In this document: one piece after another, positions 34,182 to 44,945 of the stretch
How the letters are laid out: each line of letters opens with the position of its first letter
Position numbering within the stretch: the stretch's first letter is position 1
From: Bailinhaonella thermotolerans
Lineage (GTDB): Bacteria > Actinomycetota > Actinomycetes > Streptosporangiales > Streptosporangiaceae
DNA: 64,000 nucleotides
Assembly: GCF_003594875.1 (NCBI RefSeq)
Contig: NZ_QZEY01000001.1
Coordinates: 1,020,279-1,084,278, forward strand
Direction of reading: 5' to 3'
Program-made: the position numbers and the translations under genes
Notes under the pieces: generated by a model
What the model saw: only the letters and a program-made list of their open reading frames with translations
Databases searched by the model: none
Told to the model about the DNA's origin: nothing

Positions 34182-34191
34182 CGGCGCGGGG

Positions 34192-35097
34192 TCAGTGGAT
34201 GGGGCCCGCGACCGCGCCGAGGGTGGCCAGGACGAGCGCGGTCAGGCCGTGCTGCTCCCGGCCCCGGCGGTAGGCGGCGAAGACCCGGCGGACCGGGACC
34301 GGCGGCACCAGCGGGCGGACGGCCACGCCGGTCATGCCCAGGTCGCGCACGGCCAGGCTGGGGACGAGCGCGACCCCGGCGCCGGCCGCGACGAGCGCCG
34401 CCGTGGTGCGGAAGTCGTCCACGGCGTGCCGGTAGCGGGGCCGGAAGCCCGCCTGCTCGCACGCGAAGCCGATGACGTCCGTGACCGGGTTGCCCTCCTC
34501 GGGGGCGATCCAGTCCTCCTCGGCCAGCCCGTCCAGCGCCACCCAGTCGCCCTTGGCCAGCTCGTGGCCCTCCGGGAGCACGGCCTCGAACGGCTCGGCG
34601 AACAGCGGCACCCGCACCACGCGGCGGTCGTCGCTGGACGCGCCGCCCAGCTCCACCGCGATGGCCAGGTCCACCTCGCCGTCCAGCAGCATGGCCAGGC
34701 TGCGGTGGCCCTCGGCGTCCACGACGCGCAGCCGTACGGCGGGGTGCTCCTCGCGCAGGCGGGCCAGGGCGGGGGCGATGACGTGGGTGATGGCCGTGGC
34801 GAACCCGGCGACCACCAGCTCCCCGGCCAGCCCGGCGCGGTGCTCGGCGAGCAGGGCCTCGGCCCGCTCGATCTCGGCGAGGATGGAATGGCTCACCCCC
34901 AGCAGCATGCGGCCGGTGGGGGTGAGGGTGACGCGGCGCCCGCGGCGTTCCAGCAGGGCCTGCCCGACCTCCGCCTCCAGGGCGGCCAGGTGCTGGGAGA
35001 TCGCGGAGGGGCTGAAATGCAGGGCGCGAGCCGCCGCCGTCACGGTGCCGTGGTCGGCGAGGGCGAGCAGCACCCGCAGCCTGCGCGGATCCAGCAT
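34192..35097 (-). CDS. LysR-family transcriptional regulator
   Basis: A 301-residue LTTR. The N-terminal HTH is MLDPRRLRVLLALADHGTVTAAARALHFSPSAISQHLAALEAEVG-like (1-45), and a type 2 periplasmic-binding effector domain follows from about residue 90 (LAGELVVAGFATAITHVIAPAL). It is encoded 47 bases downstream of kbl on the same strand, so it may be in the tdh-kbl transcription unit and regulate threonine breakdown, or act elsewhere; LysR genes are more often divergent from their targets. The start ATG matches the family N-terminus exactly. Confidence 0.9.
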   Translation of the reverse strand: MLDPRRLRVLLALADHGTVTAAARALHFSPSAISQHLAALEAEVGQALLERRGRRVTLTPTGRMLLGVSHSILAEIERAEALLAEHRAGLAGELVVAGFATAITHVIAPALARLREEHPAVRLRVVDAEGHRSLAMLLDGEVDLAIAVELGGASSDDRRVVRVPLFAEPFEAVLPEGHELAKGDWVALDGLAEEDWIAPEEGNPVTDVIGFACEQAGFRPRYRHAVDDFRTTAALVAAGAGVALVPSLAVRDLGMTGVAVRPLVPPVPVRRVFAAYRRGREQHGLTALVLATLGAVAGPIH

Positions 35098-35144
35098 GGT
35101 CGGATCAGTCTACGGCTCGCGCGGAGCCCGATGACCGGCCGCGC

Positions 35145-36299
<1,155 letters not shown>

Positions 36300-36363
36300 C
36301 GACGGCTCCCTCTTCTCACTCTCGTACGTCGCGGACGGCGCGCCCCGCCCGGGCAGCGTGGTC

Positions 36364-36414
36364 CGCGCTGACGGCGTGCTCCGCGCTGACGGCGTGCTCC
36401 GCGCTGACGGCGTG
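36364..36414 (-). repeat. 18-base repeat (2.8 copies) between tdh and kbl
   Basis: Unit cgcgctgacggcgtgctc at 36364-36381 and 36382-36399, and 15 bases of a third copy at 36400-36414. Read in the kbl frame on the minus strand it encodes repeated Ser-Thr-Pro-Ser-Ala-Arg. Confidence 0.9.
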
Positions 36415-36424
36415 GGCCGCTCGC

Positions 36425-37459
36425 TCACGCGGCGGCCGACCAGTCGAGCACGACCTTCCCACAGCGGCCGGCGCGGGCCGTCTCGAAGGCCTCCTCGTAG
36501 TCCTCGAACCCGAACCGGTGCGTGATCACCGGGCTCAGGTCGAGGCCGCGCTCCAGCAGCGCCGCCATGGCGTACCAGGTCTCGAACATCTCGCGCCCGT
36601 AGATCCCGCGCACGGTGAGCATGCGCTGCACGATCACCGACCAGTCCACGGCGATCTCCCGGTCCGGCAGCCCGAGCATGGCCACGCGCCCGCCGTGCCG
36701 CATGTTGGCGATCAGCTCCCGCAGGGCCGAGGCCTGCCCGGACATCTCCAGCGCGACTCCGAAGCCCTCGTCCAGCCCCAGGTCGGCCCGGACGTCGGCG
36801 AGCCGCCGCGCGGACACGTCCACGGTCTCGGTCGCCCCGGCCTGGCGGGCCAGCCCCAGGCGGTACTCCGACACGTCGCTCACCACGATCGTCCGCGCCC
36901 CGGAGTGCCTGGCGACGGCGGTCGCCATGACGCCGATCGGGCCCGCCCCGGTGATCAGCACGTCCTCGCCGACCAGCGGGAACGCCGTCGCCGTGTGCAC
37001 CGCGTTCCCGAAGGGGTCGAACACGGCGGCCACGTCCAGGTCCATCGGCCCGGAGTGCACCCACACGTTCTCGGCCGGCAGCGCGACGTATTCGGCGAAC
37101 GCCCCGGAGCGGTTCACGCCCAGCCCCTGGGTCCGCGCGCACAGGTGCCGCTTGCCCGCGCGGCAGTTCCGGCAGGTCCCGCAGATCAGATGCCCCTCGC
37201 CGCTGACCAGGGCGCCCTCGGGGATGCCGGTCACCTGCGAGCCCGTCGCGGCCACCTCGCCCACGAACTCGTGCCCGATCACCAGCGGCACCGGCACGTT
37301 GGCCCTGGCCCAGTCGTCCCACGCCGCGATGTGCAGGTCGGTCCCGCAGATCCCCGTCCGCAGCACCCTGATCAGCACGTCACCGGGCCCGACCTCCGGC
37401 TCCGGCACCTCCGTGAGCCACACGCCAGGTTCGTCCTTGGCCTTGACCAGTGCGCGCAC
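36425..37459 (-). CDS. tdh: L-threonine 3-dehydrogenase
   Basis: A 344-residue zinc-dependent medium-chain dehydrogenase that oxidises threonine to 2-amino-3-oxobutyrate, the substrate of Kbl. Catalytic zinc ligands are Cys38 (GICGTDLH), His63 and Glu64 (IGHEFVG); structural zinc ligands are Cys93, Cys96, Cys99 and Cys107. The NAD-binding fold is [21 protein letters not shown]. The GTG start at 37459 has a strong GAGGAGGG upstream. It is first of the tdh-kbl pair; the 290-base region upstream should contain the promoter. Confidence 0.95.
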   Translation of the reverse strand: MRALVKAKDEPGVWLTEVPEPEVGPGDVLIRVLRTGICGTDLHIAAWDDWARANVPVPLVIGHEFVGEVAATGSQVTGIPEGALVSGEGHLICGTCRNCRAGKRHLCARTQGLGVNRSGAFAEYVALPAENVWVHSGPMDLDVAAVFDPFGNAVHTATAFPLVGEDVLITGAGPIGVMATAVARHSGARTIVVSDVSEYRLGLARQAGATETVDVSARRLADVRADLGLDEGFGVALEMSGQASALRELIANMRHGGRVAMLGLPDREIAVDWSVIVQRMLTVRGIYGREMFETWYAMAALLERGLDLSPVITHRFGFEDYEEAFETARAGRCGKVVLDWSAAA

Positions 37460-37749
37460 GCGCCCTCCTCCCGACGGGTCTTTCCGCAGCCCATCGTGGA
37501 AGCGCCCCCCGTCCCGTGTCCATCAAGACTTCGCGCACAGCCTTTCCAGCAACAGTTCACGATCCACGTCACCCGCGTCCCACCCGCCCTTCCCGGCCGC
37601 GAGGTCCGCCTCCGGTCCCCCGGCCCGCGACCTCCCCGCGCCCCCGGCGTACCGTCCCCGGGCGCAGGGCGACGGCGCACGATCGCGAGGTCACGGCGAC
37701 GGGCAGGCGGCGGCCCTGGGGTGAGCGGCGGCGCGAGCCGTGCCGGAGG

Positions 37750-38649
37750 TCAGGAGACGGGGGTGAGCCAGGAGGCGTAGCGGGGGTCCCGACCGTGGAC
37801 GGCGGCGTCGTAGGCGTCGCGCAGGCGCTTGGTGACGGGGCTGACGACCGGCAGCGGGCGGCGGTCCACGGAGGCCACCGGGACGATCCCCGCGGCGGTG
37901 CCGCACAGGAAGACCTCGTCGGCGGTGTAGAGCTCGGCGCGGAGGACGTCGCGGCGGCTGACGGGGATGCCCAGGCCGGCCGCGAGCCGTTCGACGGTGT
38001 CCTGGGTGATGCCGCCGAGCGCGCCGGCCGCGGGGGGCGGGGTCGCGAGGGCTCCGCCGGTGACGACGAAGAGGTTGGCGGCGGTGGCCTCGCTGACGTG
38101 CCCGGCGGCGTTGAGCAGCACGGCCTCGTCGAACCCGGCGTCCAGCGCCTCGGCCTTGGCGATCACCGAGTTGAGGTACGGCCCCGCGGCCTTGGCCACC
38201 GTGGGGACGACGGCCGGGTCGTTGCGCCGCCACGAGCTGGTCATCAGGCGCACCCCCTCGGCCAGGTAGGCCCCCGGCCAGGTCCAGGTGGCGATGGAGA
38301 CGGAGACCGGGGAGTTCCGCGCCGAGATGCCCATCTCCCCGTATCCGCGGTGCGCGAGGTGGCGGATGTAGCAGGACGCGCGGCCGTTCGCGGCGACCGT
38401 CTCCAGGGTGGCCCGCCGCAGCTCCTCGTCCGTGTACGGCAGCGGCAGGCCGATGATCCGGGCGCTGTCGCGCAGCCGCGCCAGGTGATCGTCCAGCCGG
38501 AAGACGGCCGGGCCCGACGCGGTCTCGTACACGTTGGTGCCCTCCAGCACGGCGGTCCCGTAGTGCAGGGCGTGCGACAGCACGTGCACCCGCGCCTCGG
38601 CCCACGGGACGAGCTGGCCGTCCATCCAGATGCTCCCCGTCTCGTCCAT
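37750..38649 (-). CDS. ilvE: Class IV aminotransferase, branched-chain amino acid aminotransferase-like
   Basis: A 299-residue fold-type IV PLP enzyme of the IlvE family: WMDGQLVPWAEARVHVLSHALHYGTAVLEG at the N-terminus, the Arg-containing YIRHLAHRGYGEMG, the probable PLP lysine in NSVIAKAEALDAG and the C-terminal VFLCGTAAGIVPVASVD. The ATG at 38649 is preceded by GGAGGGG. It is divergent from a MocR-type regulator, a common pairing in which the regulator controls the adjacent aminotransferase or PLP gene. It might act on branched-chain amino acids or on other amino donors. Confidence 0.85.
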   Translation of the reverse strand: MDETGSIWMDGQLVPWAEARVHVLSHALHYGTAVLEGTNVYETASGPAVFRLDDHLARLRDSARIIGLPLPYTDEELRRATLETVAANGRASCYIRHLAHRGYGEMGISARNSPVSVSIATWTWPGAYLAEGVRLMTSSWRRNDPAVVPTVAKAAGPYLNSVIAKAEALDAGFDEAVLLNAAGHVSEATAANLFVVTGGALATPPPAAGALGGITQDTVERLAAGLGIPVSRRDVLRAELYTADEVFLCGTAAGIVPVASVDRRPLPVVSPVTKRLRDAYDAAVHGRDPRYASWLTPVS

Positions 38650-38680
38650 GACCCCTCCTCGACTGGCACAGCAGATCGCA

Positions 38681-38689
38681 CCATTATGG
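38681..38689. promoter_or_regulatory. Candidate operator in the ilvE-like / mocR divergent region
   Basis: CCAT-t-ATGG, an odd-centred palindrome in an AT-rich island between the divergent starts at 38649 and 38759. A second imperfect dyad, GTGGCATAG ... CTATCAAGCCAC (about 38706-38736), follows. MocR regulators typically bind such repeats in the promoter of a divergent gene. Confidence 0.4.
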
Positions 38690-38758
38690 GCCAATATCGA
38701 ATGAAGTGGCATAGCCGCCGATGCCTATCAAGCCACCCGAGAGGGGCAGAATAGGCGC

Positions 38759-40084
38759 GTGGGAAGTGAGGAGCTGAGCGGGTTCGCCGTGCTCGTCCGG
38801 GAACGGCTGCGGCTGCGCGACGACGGGGAGACGCCCGGCCGGCGCCTGGCCGGGGCGCTGCGCGACCTGGCCGAGGTGGGCGCGCTGGCCCCCGGGGCGC
38901 GGCTGCCGTCCGAGCGCGACCTCGCGCGGATCGCCGGGCTCAGCCGCGGCACCGCCGCCTCCGCGCTCAACCTCCTGTGCGCCGAGGGCCTGTGCGAACG
39001 CCGTCAGGGCAGCGGCACCTACCTGCGTGAGGACGCCGCCCCGCCCCCCGCCTCACTGCCCGGGCTGCTGCGCGCCGGGGCCGTGCTCGCCGACCTGTCG
39101 GCCTCCGTCGTGCCCGACCCCTCTCACCTGGTCCTCCCCCGGATCGACGCCGCCGCGCTGCTGCGCACCCCCAGCGGCCACGGCTACGACGCGCTGGGCG
39201 AGCCCCGGCTGCGCGCGCTGCTCGGCGGCGACGTCCTGGTGACCGGCGGCGGGCAGCAGGGCATCGACCTGGCCGCCCGCGTCCTGCTCCGGCCCGGCGA
39301 CCGGGTGCTCACCGGCGACCCGACGTACGGCGGGGCCCTGGCCGCCTTCCGGCGCGCGGGGGCGCACGCGGTCGCCGCGGATCTGACCGACCCCGGCGCG
39401 GTGCGGGCCGCGGTCGAGCTCCACCGGCCCGCGCTGGTCTACACGCTCGCCGTCGGCAATCCCACAGGGGCCGCGCCCGACCTGCGGCACGTCGCCGAGA
39501 TCGCCCGCGACGCCGACCTGCCGATCCTGGAGGACCGGGTCCTGGCCGAGCTGGTGTACGACGGCGAGCCGCCCGCCCCGCTCGCGCGGACGCACCCGCA
39601 CGGCACGGTCACCGTGGGCTCCCTGTCCAAGGTGCTGTGGGGCGGGCTGCGCGTGGGCTGGCTGGCCGCCTCCGAGCCGCTGCTCGCCCGGCTGGCCGAG
39701 GCCAAGCTGGACGCGGACCTGGCCACCGGGGCGGTCTCCCAGCGCATGGCCGCCGAACTGCTCGAACGCAACTCCCCCGGCCCCTGGCGGGCCGAGCTGG
39801 CCCGCCGCCGCGACCACCTGGCCGGGGCCCTGGCCGCCGCCCTGCCCGAGTGGTCCTTCGACGTCCCGCGCGGCGGCCTGTCGCTGTGGGTCCGCCTGCC
39901 CGGCGCGGACACCGACCGGTTCGCCGCGCACGCCCGCCGACACGGCGTCGGGGTCGCCCCCGGCTCGCTCTTCTCCCCCGACGGGCGGCACCGCGACCGG
40001 CTGCGCCTCAGCTTCGCCCCGCCGCCCGCCCTGCTCGACCAGGCCGTCGCCGCCCTCGCCGAGGCCTGGCGCACCCGCCCCTGA
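38759..40084 (+). CDS. MocR-type regulator (GntR helix-turn-helix fused to class I aminotransferase domain)
   Basis: A 441-residue protein. Residues 5-85 are a GntR-type winged helix (GARLPSERDLARIAGLSRGTAASALNLLCAEGLCERRQGSGTY). The rest is a fold-type I aminotransferase-like domain with DPTYGGALAAFRRAGA, VGNPTGAAPDLRHVAEIA and the PLP lysine in VGSLSKVLWGGLRVGWL. This is the MocR/PdxR architecture; such proteins are usually PLP-sensing activators rather than active aminotransferases. GAGGGG precedes the GTG start. It probably regulates the divergent ilvE-like gene. Confidence 0.9.
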   Translation: MGSEELSGFAVLVRERLRLRDDGETPGRRLAGALRDLAEVGALAPGARLPSERDLARIAGLSRGTAASALNLLCAEGLCERRQGSGTYLREDAAPPPASLPGLLRAGAVLADLSASVVPDPSHLVLPRIDAAALLRTPSGHGYDALGEPRLRALLGGDVLVTGGGQQGIDLAARVLLRPGDRVLTGDPTYGGALAAFRRAGAHAVAADLTDPGAVRAAVELHRPALVYTLAVGNPTGAAPDLRHVAEIARDADLPILEDRVLAELVYDGEPPAPLARTHPHGTVTVGSLSKVLWGGLRVGWLAASEPLLARLAEAKLDADLATGAVSQRMAAELLERNSPGPWRAELARRRDHLAGALAAALPEWSFDVPRGGLSLWVRLPGADTDRFAAHARRHGVGVAPGSLFSPDGRHRDRLRLSFAPPPALLDQAVAALAEAWRTRP

Positions 40085-40153
40085 CCCCACCCGCGTACGC
40101 CCGCGCTAGCCGTACGGCGATCAGAGGCGGGCGGCGGCCGTGCCGGGAGACGG

Positions 40154-40188
40154 CGAAAGGCGTCCTCCGGAGCGGAGGACGCCTTTCG
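40154..40188. terminator. Bidirectional terminator between mocR and rbpA
   Basis: Perfect 16-base arms (CGAAAGGCGTCCTCCG at 40154-40169 and complement at 40173-40188) with a 3-base loop, between the convergent mocR-like and rbpA genes. Confidence 0.85.
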
Positions 40189-40238
40189 AAGTTCGCGCGA
40201 GGACCGCGCCGGTCACGCCGTCGGGACCGGCGGGGCCG

Positions 40239-40583
40239 TCAGTAGAGCGGGCGGTTGGAGCGGAGCCGCTCCAGGGCCTCGGCGAGGATCGCCTGCCCGT
40301 CCGCGTCGCTGCGGCGCTCCTTGACGTACGCCAGGTGGGTCTTGTACGGCTCGTTGCGCGGCGGCGAGGGAGGGTTCTCCTGGTCCTGGCCGGCGGGGAA
40401 CCCGCAGCGGGGGCAGTCCCAGTGCTCGGGAACGGCCGCGTCACTGGCGAAGCTGGGGCGTGTCTCGTGCATGTTGGCGCACCAGAACGAGACCCGCACC
40501 CGCGGAGCGGCCTCGCCGCGCTCGGCCTCCCCCATCGGGCCGGCTCCGACACGGCTCCCACGGATCGCGTTTCCACTACCCAC
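40239..40583 (-). CDS. rbpA: RNA polymerase-binding protein RbpA
   Basis: A 114-residue actinobacteria-specific transcription factor that binds sigma and RNA polymerase to stabilise open complexes. The start region GSGNAIRGSRVGAGPMGEAERGE is the conserved DNA/sigma-contacting tail; the zinc-site-like cysteines lie in FWCANMHETRPSF and HWDCPRCGFPAG; the sigma-interacting helix is YKTHLAYVKERRSDADGQAILAEAL. The GTG has AGGAG seven bases upstream. It is downstream of secG, separated by a hairpin. No clear sigma-R promoter was found. Confidence 0.96.
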   Translation of the reverse strand: MGSGNAIRGSRVGAGPMGEAERGEAAPRVRVSFWCANMHETRPSFASDAAVPEHWDCPRCGFPAGQDQENPPSPPRNEPYKTHLAYVKERRSDADGQAILAEALERLRSNRPLY

Positions 40584-40647
40584 GGATCTACTCCTCGCTT
40601 TCTTAACGCATGACGGATCGACGAGTGTCCTGATCCGATCCGACTTT

Positions 40648-40668
40648 CCGGGCCCTCGGGAGGCCCGG
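40648..40668 (-). terminator. Hairpin after secG
   Basis: CCGGGCC-ctcggga-GGCCCGG (arms 40648-40654 and 40662-40668), 7 bases beyond the secG stop. It may end the gap-pgk-tpiA-secG transcript before rbpA. Confidence 0.5.
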
Positions 40669-40674
40669 GGCACC

Positions 40675-40905
40675 TCAGGGCCGCAGCAGCAGGCCGAGCG
40701 CGATGATGCAGACGAACCACACCACGCCCGTGATGATGGTGAGGCGGTCGAGGTTGCGCTCCACCACCGAGGACCCGCCGAACGACGAGGAGAACCCGCC
40801 GCCGAACAGGTCGGAGAGGCCACCGCCCTTGCCCTTGTGCAGGAGCACGAAGAGGATCATGAGCGCGCTCGACACGATGAGGGCGATGGAGATTCCGACA
40901 ATCAC
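40675..40905 (-). CDS. secG: Preprotein translocase subunit SecG
   Basis: A 76-residue protein with two membrane helices (VIVGISIALIVSSALMILFVLLH-like at 1-24 and a C-terminal LTIITGVVWFVCIIALGLLL) joined by the Gly/Ser-rich SecG loop KGKGGGLSDLFGGGFSSSFGGSSV. It is part of the SecYEG translocon. GTG 40905 gives the usual length and places the first helix at the N-terminus; the 24 codons upstream in frame look untranslated. It follows tpiA in the conserved actinobacterial order. Confidence 0.94.
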   Translation of the reverse strand: MIVGISIALIVSSALMILFVLLHKGKGGGLSDLFGGGFSSSFGGSSVVERNLDRLTIITGVVWFVCIIALGLLLRP

Positions 40906-41009
40906 GGTTGACCAGTGCTTTCTCGTGTGACCAAGAGGAACTTGCTTACGAGGGTACGGCTTCCTGTCAAGCCACACCCATGGAACGCCTCAGTTAGGTC
41001 GGCGAATCC

Positions 41010-41777
41010 TCAATACCGGCATATCTTGACAAACTCCGCCGGATCGATGCTCGCCCCGCCCACCAGTGCGCCGTCCACGTCGGCCTGCGCCATGATGCCG
41101 GCGATGTTGTCGCCCTTCACCGATCCTCCGTAAAGGATACGGCTCTTCGCCGCCACCTCGTCCGTGTAGAGCTCGGCGAGGCGCGCCCGGATCGCGCCGC
41201 AGACCTCCTGGGCGTCCTCCGGGGTGGCCACCTCCCCGGTGCCGATCGCCCAGACCGGCTCGTAGGCGATCACCGCGCGCGCCGCCTGTTCCGCCGGCAC
41301 GCCGGCCAGGCCCGCGTCGAGCTGCTTGAGGCAGTGCTCGACGTGGGCGCCGGCCTTGCGCACCTCAAGCCCCTCGCCCACGCACAGGATCGGCGCCATG
41401 TCCGCGCCGAACACCGCCTTCACCTTGGCGTTGACGAGCGCGTCGTCCTCGTTGTGGTACTGCCGCCGCTCGGAGTGGCCGACGACCACGAACGAGCAGC
41501 CGAGGCGGGCCAGCATGGCCGCCGAGACCTCGCCGGTGTAGGCGCCCTTGGGGTGCCGGGAGACGTCCTGCGCGCCGTACAGGAACTGCAGCTTGTCCCC
41601 GTCCACCAGCGTCTGCACGCTGCGGATGTCGGTGAACGGCGGCAGCACGGCGACGTCGACCCGGGCCAGGTCCTTGTCGTTGAGCGTGAACGCGAGCTTC
41701 TGGACCAGAGCGATGGCCTCGAGGTGGTTGAGGTTCATCTTCCAGTTGCCCGCGATGAGGGGTTTGCGGGTGGTCAT
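41010..41777 (-). CDS. tpiA: Triose-phosphate isomerase
   Basis: A 255-residue TIM barrel. The catalytic residues are visible: Asn11 and Lys13 in AGNWKMN, His101 in VVGHSERR and Glu173 in [11 protein letters not shown]; the phosphate-binding loops YGGSVKG and GALVGGASI are intact. The ATG overlaps the pgk stop by four bases, so it is coupled to pgk. Confidence 0.97.
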   Translation of the reverse strand: MTTRKPLIAGNWKMNLNHLEAIALVQKLAFTLNDKDLARVDVAVLPPFTDIRSVQTLVDGDKLQFLYGAQDVSRHPKGAYTGEVSAAMLARLGCSFVVVGHSERRQYHNEDDALVNAKVKAVFGADMAPILCVGEGLEVRKAGAHVEHCLKQLDAGLAGVPAEQAARAVIAYEPVWAIGTGEVATPEDAQEVCGAIRARLAELYTDEVAAKSRILYGGSVKGDNIAGIMAQADVDGALVGGASIDPAEFVKICRY

Positions 41778-42960
41778 TCGGCCAGGGCCTCCAAGCCGGG
41801 AAGGGTCTTGCCCTCAAGATATTCGAGGCTGGCCCCGCCGCCGGTCGAGATGTGCGAGAAACCGTCCTCACGCAGGCCGAGCGAGCGTACGGCGGCCGCC
41901 GAGTCGCCCCCGCCGACCACGGTGAACGCCGGGGACGCGATCAGCGCCTCGGCCACCGCGCGGGTGCCGCCGGAGAACGCCTCGAACTCGAACACGCCCA
42001 TCGGGCCGTTCCAGAACACCGTCCGGGCGTCGGCCAGCCTGGCCGCGAACAGCTCGCGCGTGCGGGGCCCGATGTCCAGGCCCTGCCGGTCGGCCGGGAT
42101 CGCGTCCGCGGCGACCACCTCGTGCTCGGCGTCGGGCGCGAACTCGGTCGCCGCCACCACGTCCACCGGGAGCACCAGGTCCACGCCGCGCTCCCGCGCC
42201 TCGGCGATGAAGCCGCGCACCTGGTCGAGCTGGTCGGCCTGGAGCAGCGAGCCGCCCACCTCGTGGCCCTGGGCCGCGAGGAAGGTGTAGGCCATGCCGC
42301 CGCCGATGAGCAGCCGGTCCACCTTGGTGAGCAGGTTGGCGATCACGCCGAGCTTGTCGGAGACCTTGGCCCCGCCCAGCACGACGGCGTACGGCCGCGC
42401 CGGGTCCTCCGTGAGCTTGCGGAGCACGTCCACCTCGGCCACGACCAGGCCGCCGGCCGCGTGCGGCAGGCGCCGCGGCACGTCGTAGACGCTGGCGTGC
42501 TTGCGGTGGACCGCGCCGAAGCCGTCCCCGACGTACAGCTCGGCCAGGGCGGCGAGCCGGTCGGCGAAGGCGCCGCGCTCGGCGTCGTCCTTGGCGGTCT
42601 CACCCGGCTCGAAGCGGAGGTTCTCCAGCAGCGCGACGTCGCCGTCGCCCAGGGAGTCCACCGTCTCGCGCGCCCCCTCGCCGGCCACGTCGGTGGCGAA
42701 GCGCACCTCGCGGCCGAGCAGCTCGGCCAGGCGCACGGCCACCGGGGCCAGCGAGAACTCCGGCTTCACCTCACCCTTGGGGCGGCCCAGGTGAGCGCAC
42801 ACCACGACCCGGGCGCCCCGCTCGGCGAGGGCCCGGATCGTGGGGACGGAGGCGCGGATGCGGCCGTCGTCGGTGATCGCGCCGCCGTCGAGCGGCACGT
42901 TGAGGTCGGCGCGCACGAGCACGCGCCGGCCCTTCACGTCGAGATCGTCGATCGTGCGCA

Positions 42961-42961
<1 letters not shown>
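41774..42961 (-). CDS. pgk: Phosphoglycerate kinase
   Basis: A 395-residue kinase that makes ATP from 1,3-bisphosphoglycerate. Motifs: [14 protein letters not shown] near the N-terminus, [31 protein letters not shown] and the nucleotide-binding [10 protein letters not shown] and [10 protein letters not shown]. The ATG shares one base with the gap stop codon (TGATG). The HR in [14 protein letters not shown] replaces the more usual HRAHAS spacing but the substrate residues are kept. Operon gap-pgk-tpiA. Confidence 0.97.
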
Positions 42962-44028
<1,067 letters not shown>

Positions 44029-44031
44029 TCA

Positions 44032-44037
44032 ACCCTA
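44032..44037 (-). promoter_or_regulatory. Possible -10 element of the gap operon
   Basis: On the minus strand TAGGGT (followed by TGATC) lies 66 bases before the gap GTG. It matches TANNNT and the hexamer seen upstream of tkt. A -35 element is not evident. Confidence 0.3.
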
Positions 44038-44117
44038 TCGGACGCCGATTGGTTTAGACCTTTCGCGGCCGCTCCGGCGACGCGGGTGTCACGGCGGTCC
44101 CGGGACCGGGCCCGCGG

Positions 44118-44753
44118 TCAGGCCGGCCGGGCCCCCGACACCGCCGCCCACGCGCCCAGGGCGAGGTAGACGACGCCGCTGCCCCGGCGCTGGTAGAGGA
44201 GGGCGCGGGGCCGGGCGCGCAGGCGGGTGACCAGGAGGCCGGCGGCGAAGGCGTACCCCAGGTTGGAGAGCAGGCCAAGGACGCTCAGGGTCAGGCCGAG
44301 CACGACGACCTGGGCCGGGACCGAGCCCGCCGAGCGGTCCACGAACTGCGGGAGGAACGCCAGGAAGAACAGGATGACCTTGGGGTTGAACACGTTGACC
44401 ACGACGCCCTCGGCGTACACCCGCCGCATCCGCCGCGGCGGGAGCTCCCGCGGCCCGGTCTCCCCGCCCCGGTCGAGGAGGGCCCGCACGCCGAGGTACA
44501 CCAGGTAGGCGGCGCCGCAGTACCGGATCACGTCGAACGCGACCGCGGACCGGGCGATCACGTACGACAGCCCGGCCGCCGCCGCGGCGATGTGCACGAG
44601 CGTCCCGGTCTCCACCCCCAGCGAGGACGCCACCCCCGACCGCGACCCCTCCGCGGCGCTGCGGGCCATGATGTACAGGTGGTTCGGCCCCGGCACCATC
44701 ACCAGCGCCGCCGCGGCCACCACGAACACGACATACGTCTGCGTCTCGATCAC
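44118..44753 (-). CDS. LysE/RhtB-family amino acid exporter
   Basis: A 211-residue membrane protein with about six helices. It has the LysE-family N-terminal signature VMVPGPNHLYIMARSAAEGSRSGVASSLGVETGTLVH and the central EGVVVNVFNPKVILFFLAFLPQFVD. Such proteins export amino acids or their analogues; the specific substrate is unknown. No start ribosome site stands out. Together with the neighbouring exporter it interrupts the usual whiA-gap order. Confidence 0.9.
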   Translation of the reverse strand: MIETQTYVVFVVAAAALVMVPGPNHLYIMARSAAEGSRSGVASSLGVETGTLVHIAAAAAGLSYVIARSAVAFDVIRYCGAAYLVYLGVRALLDRGGETGPRELPPRRMRRVYAEGVVVNVFNPKVILFFLAFLPQFVDRSAGSVPAQVVVLGLTLSVLGLLSNLGYAFAAGLLVTRLRARPRALLYQRRGSGVVYLALGAWAAVSGARPA

Positions 44754-44945
44754 ACGGCGACCCTAGCCCCGGCCCCGCGCCCCGGTCCGGACCGATCCGG
44801 CCCCGCGTTCCCGGACCACTTCCCGCCCGGCCCACGCCGTACGGCGGTGCTCCCCGGCCCGGCGCACGGCGGAGCCCCGGACCTCCGTACGGCGGAGCCC
44901 GGACCTCCGTACGGCCCCGCGCGCCGAACGGCGGGGCTCCCGGCG
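44754..44945. repeat. Intergenic direct repeats with CCGTACGG
   Basis: Between two minus-strand exporter genes, the phrase cggagcccggacctccgtacgg (with small variants) occurs twice in succession (about 44869-44912), and CCGTACGG appears three times in total. No gene seen. It may act as a terminator for the downstream-reading MFS gene. Confidence 0.55.

Noticed and set aside
37523..37567. A 14-codon leader peptide upstream of tdh (VDRELLLERLCAKS)
   Set aside because: It has a Leu cluster but no convincing ribosome site and no alternative hairpins that would support attenuation.
40584..40640. Sigma-R type promoter of rbpA
   Set aside because: No GGGAAT-N18-GTT pattern could be aligned at proper spacing, although such regulation is known in Streptomyces.
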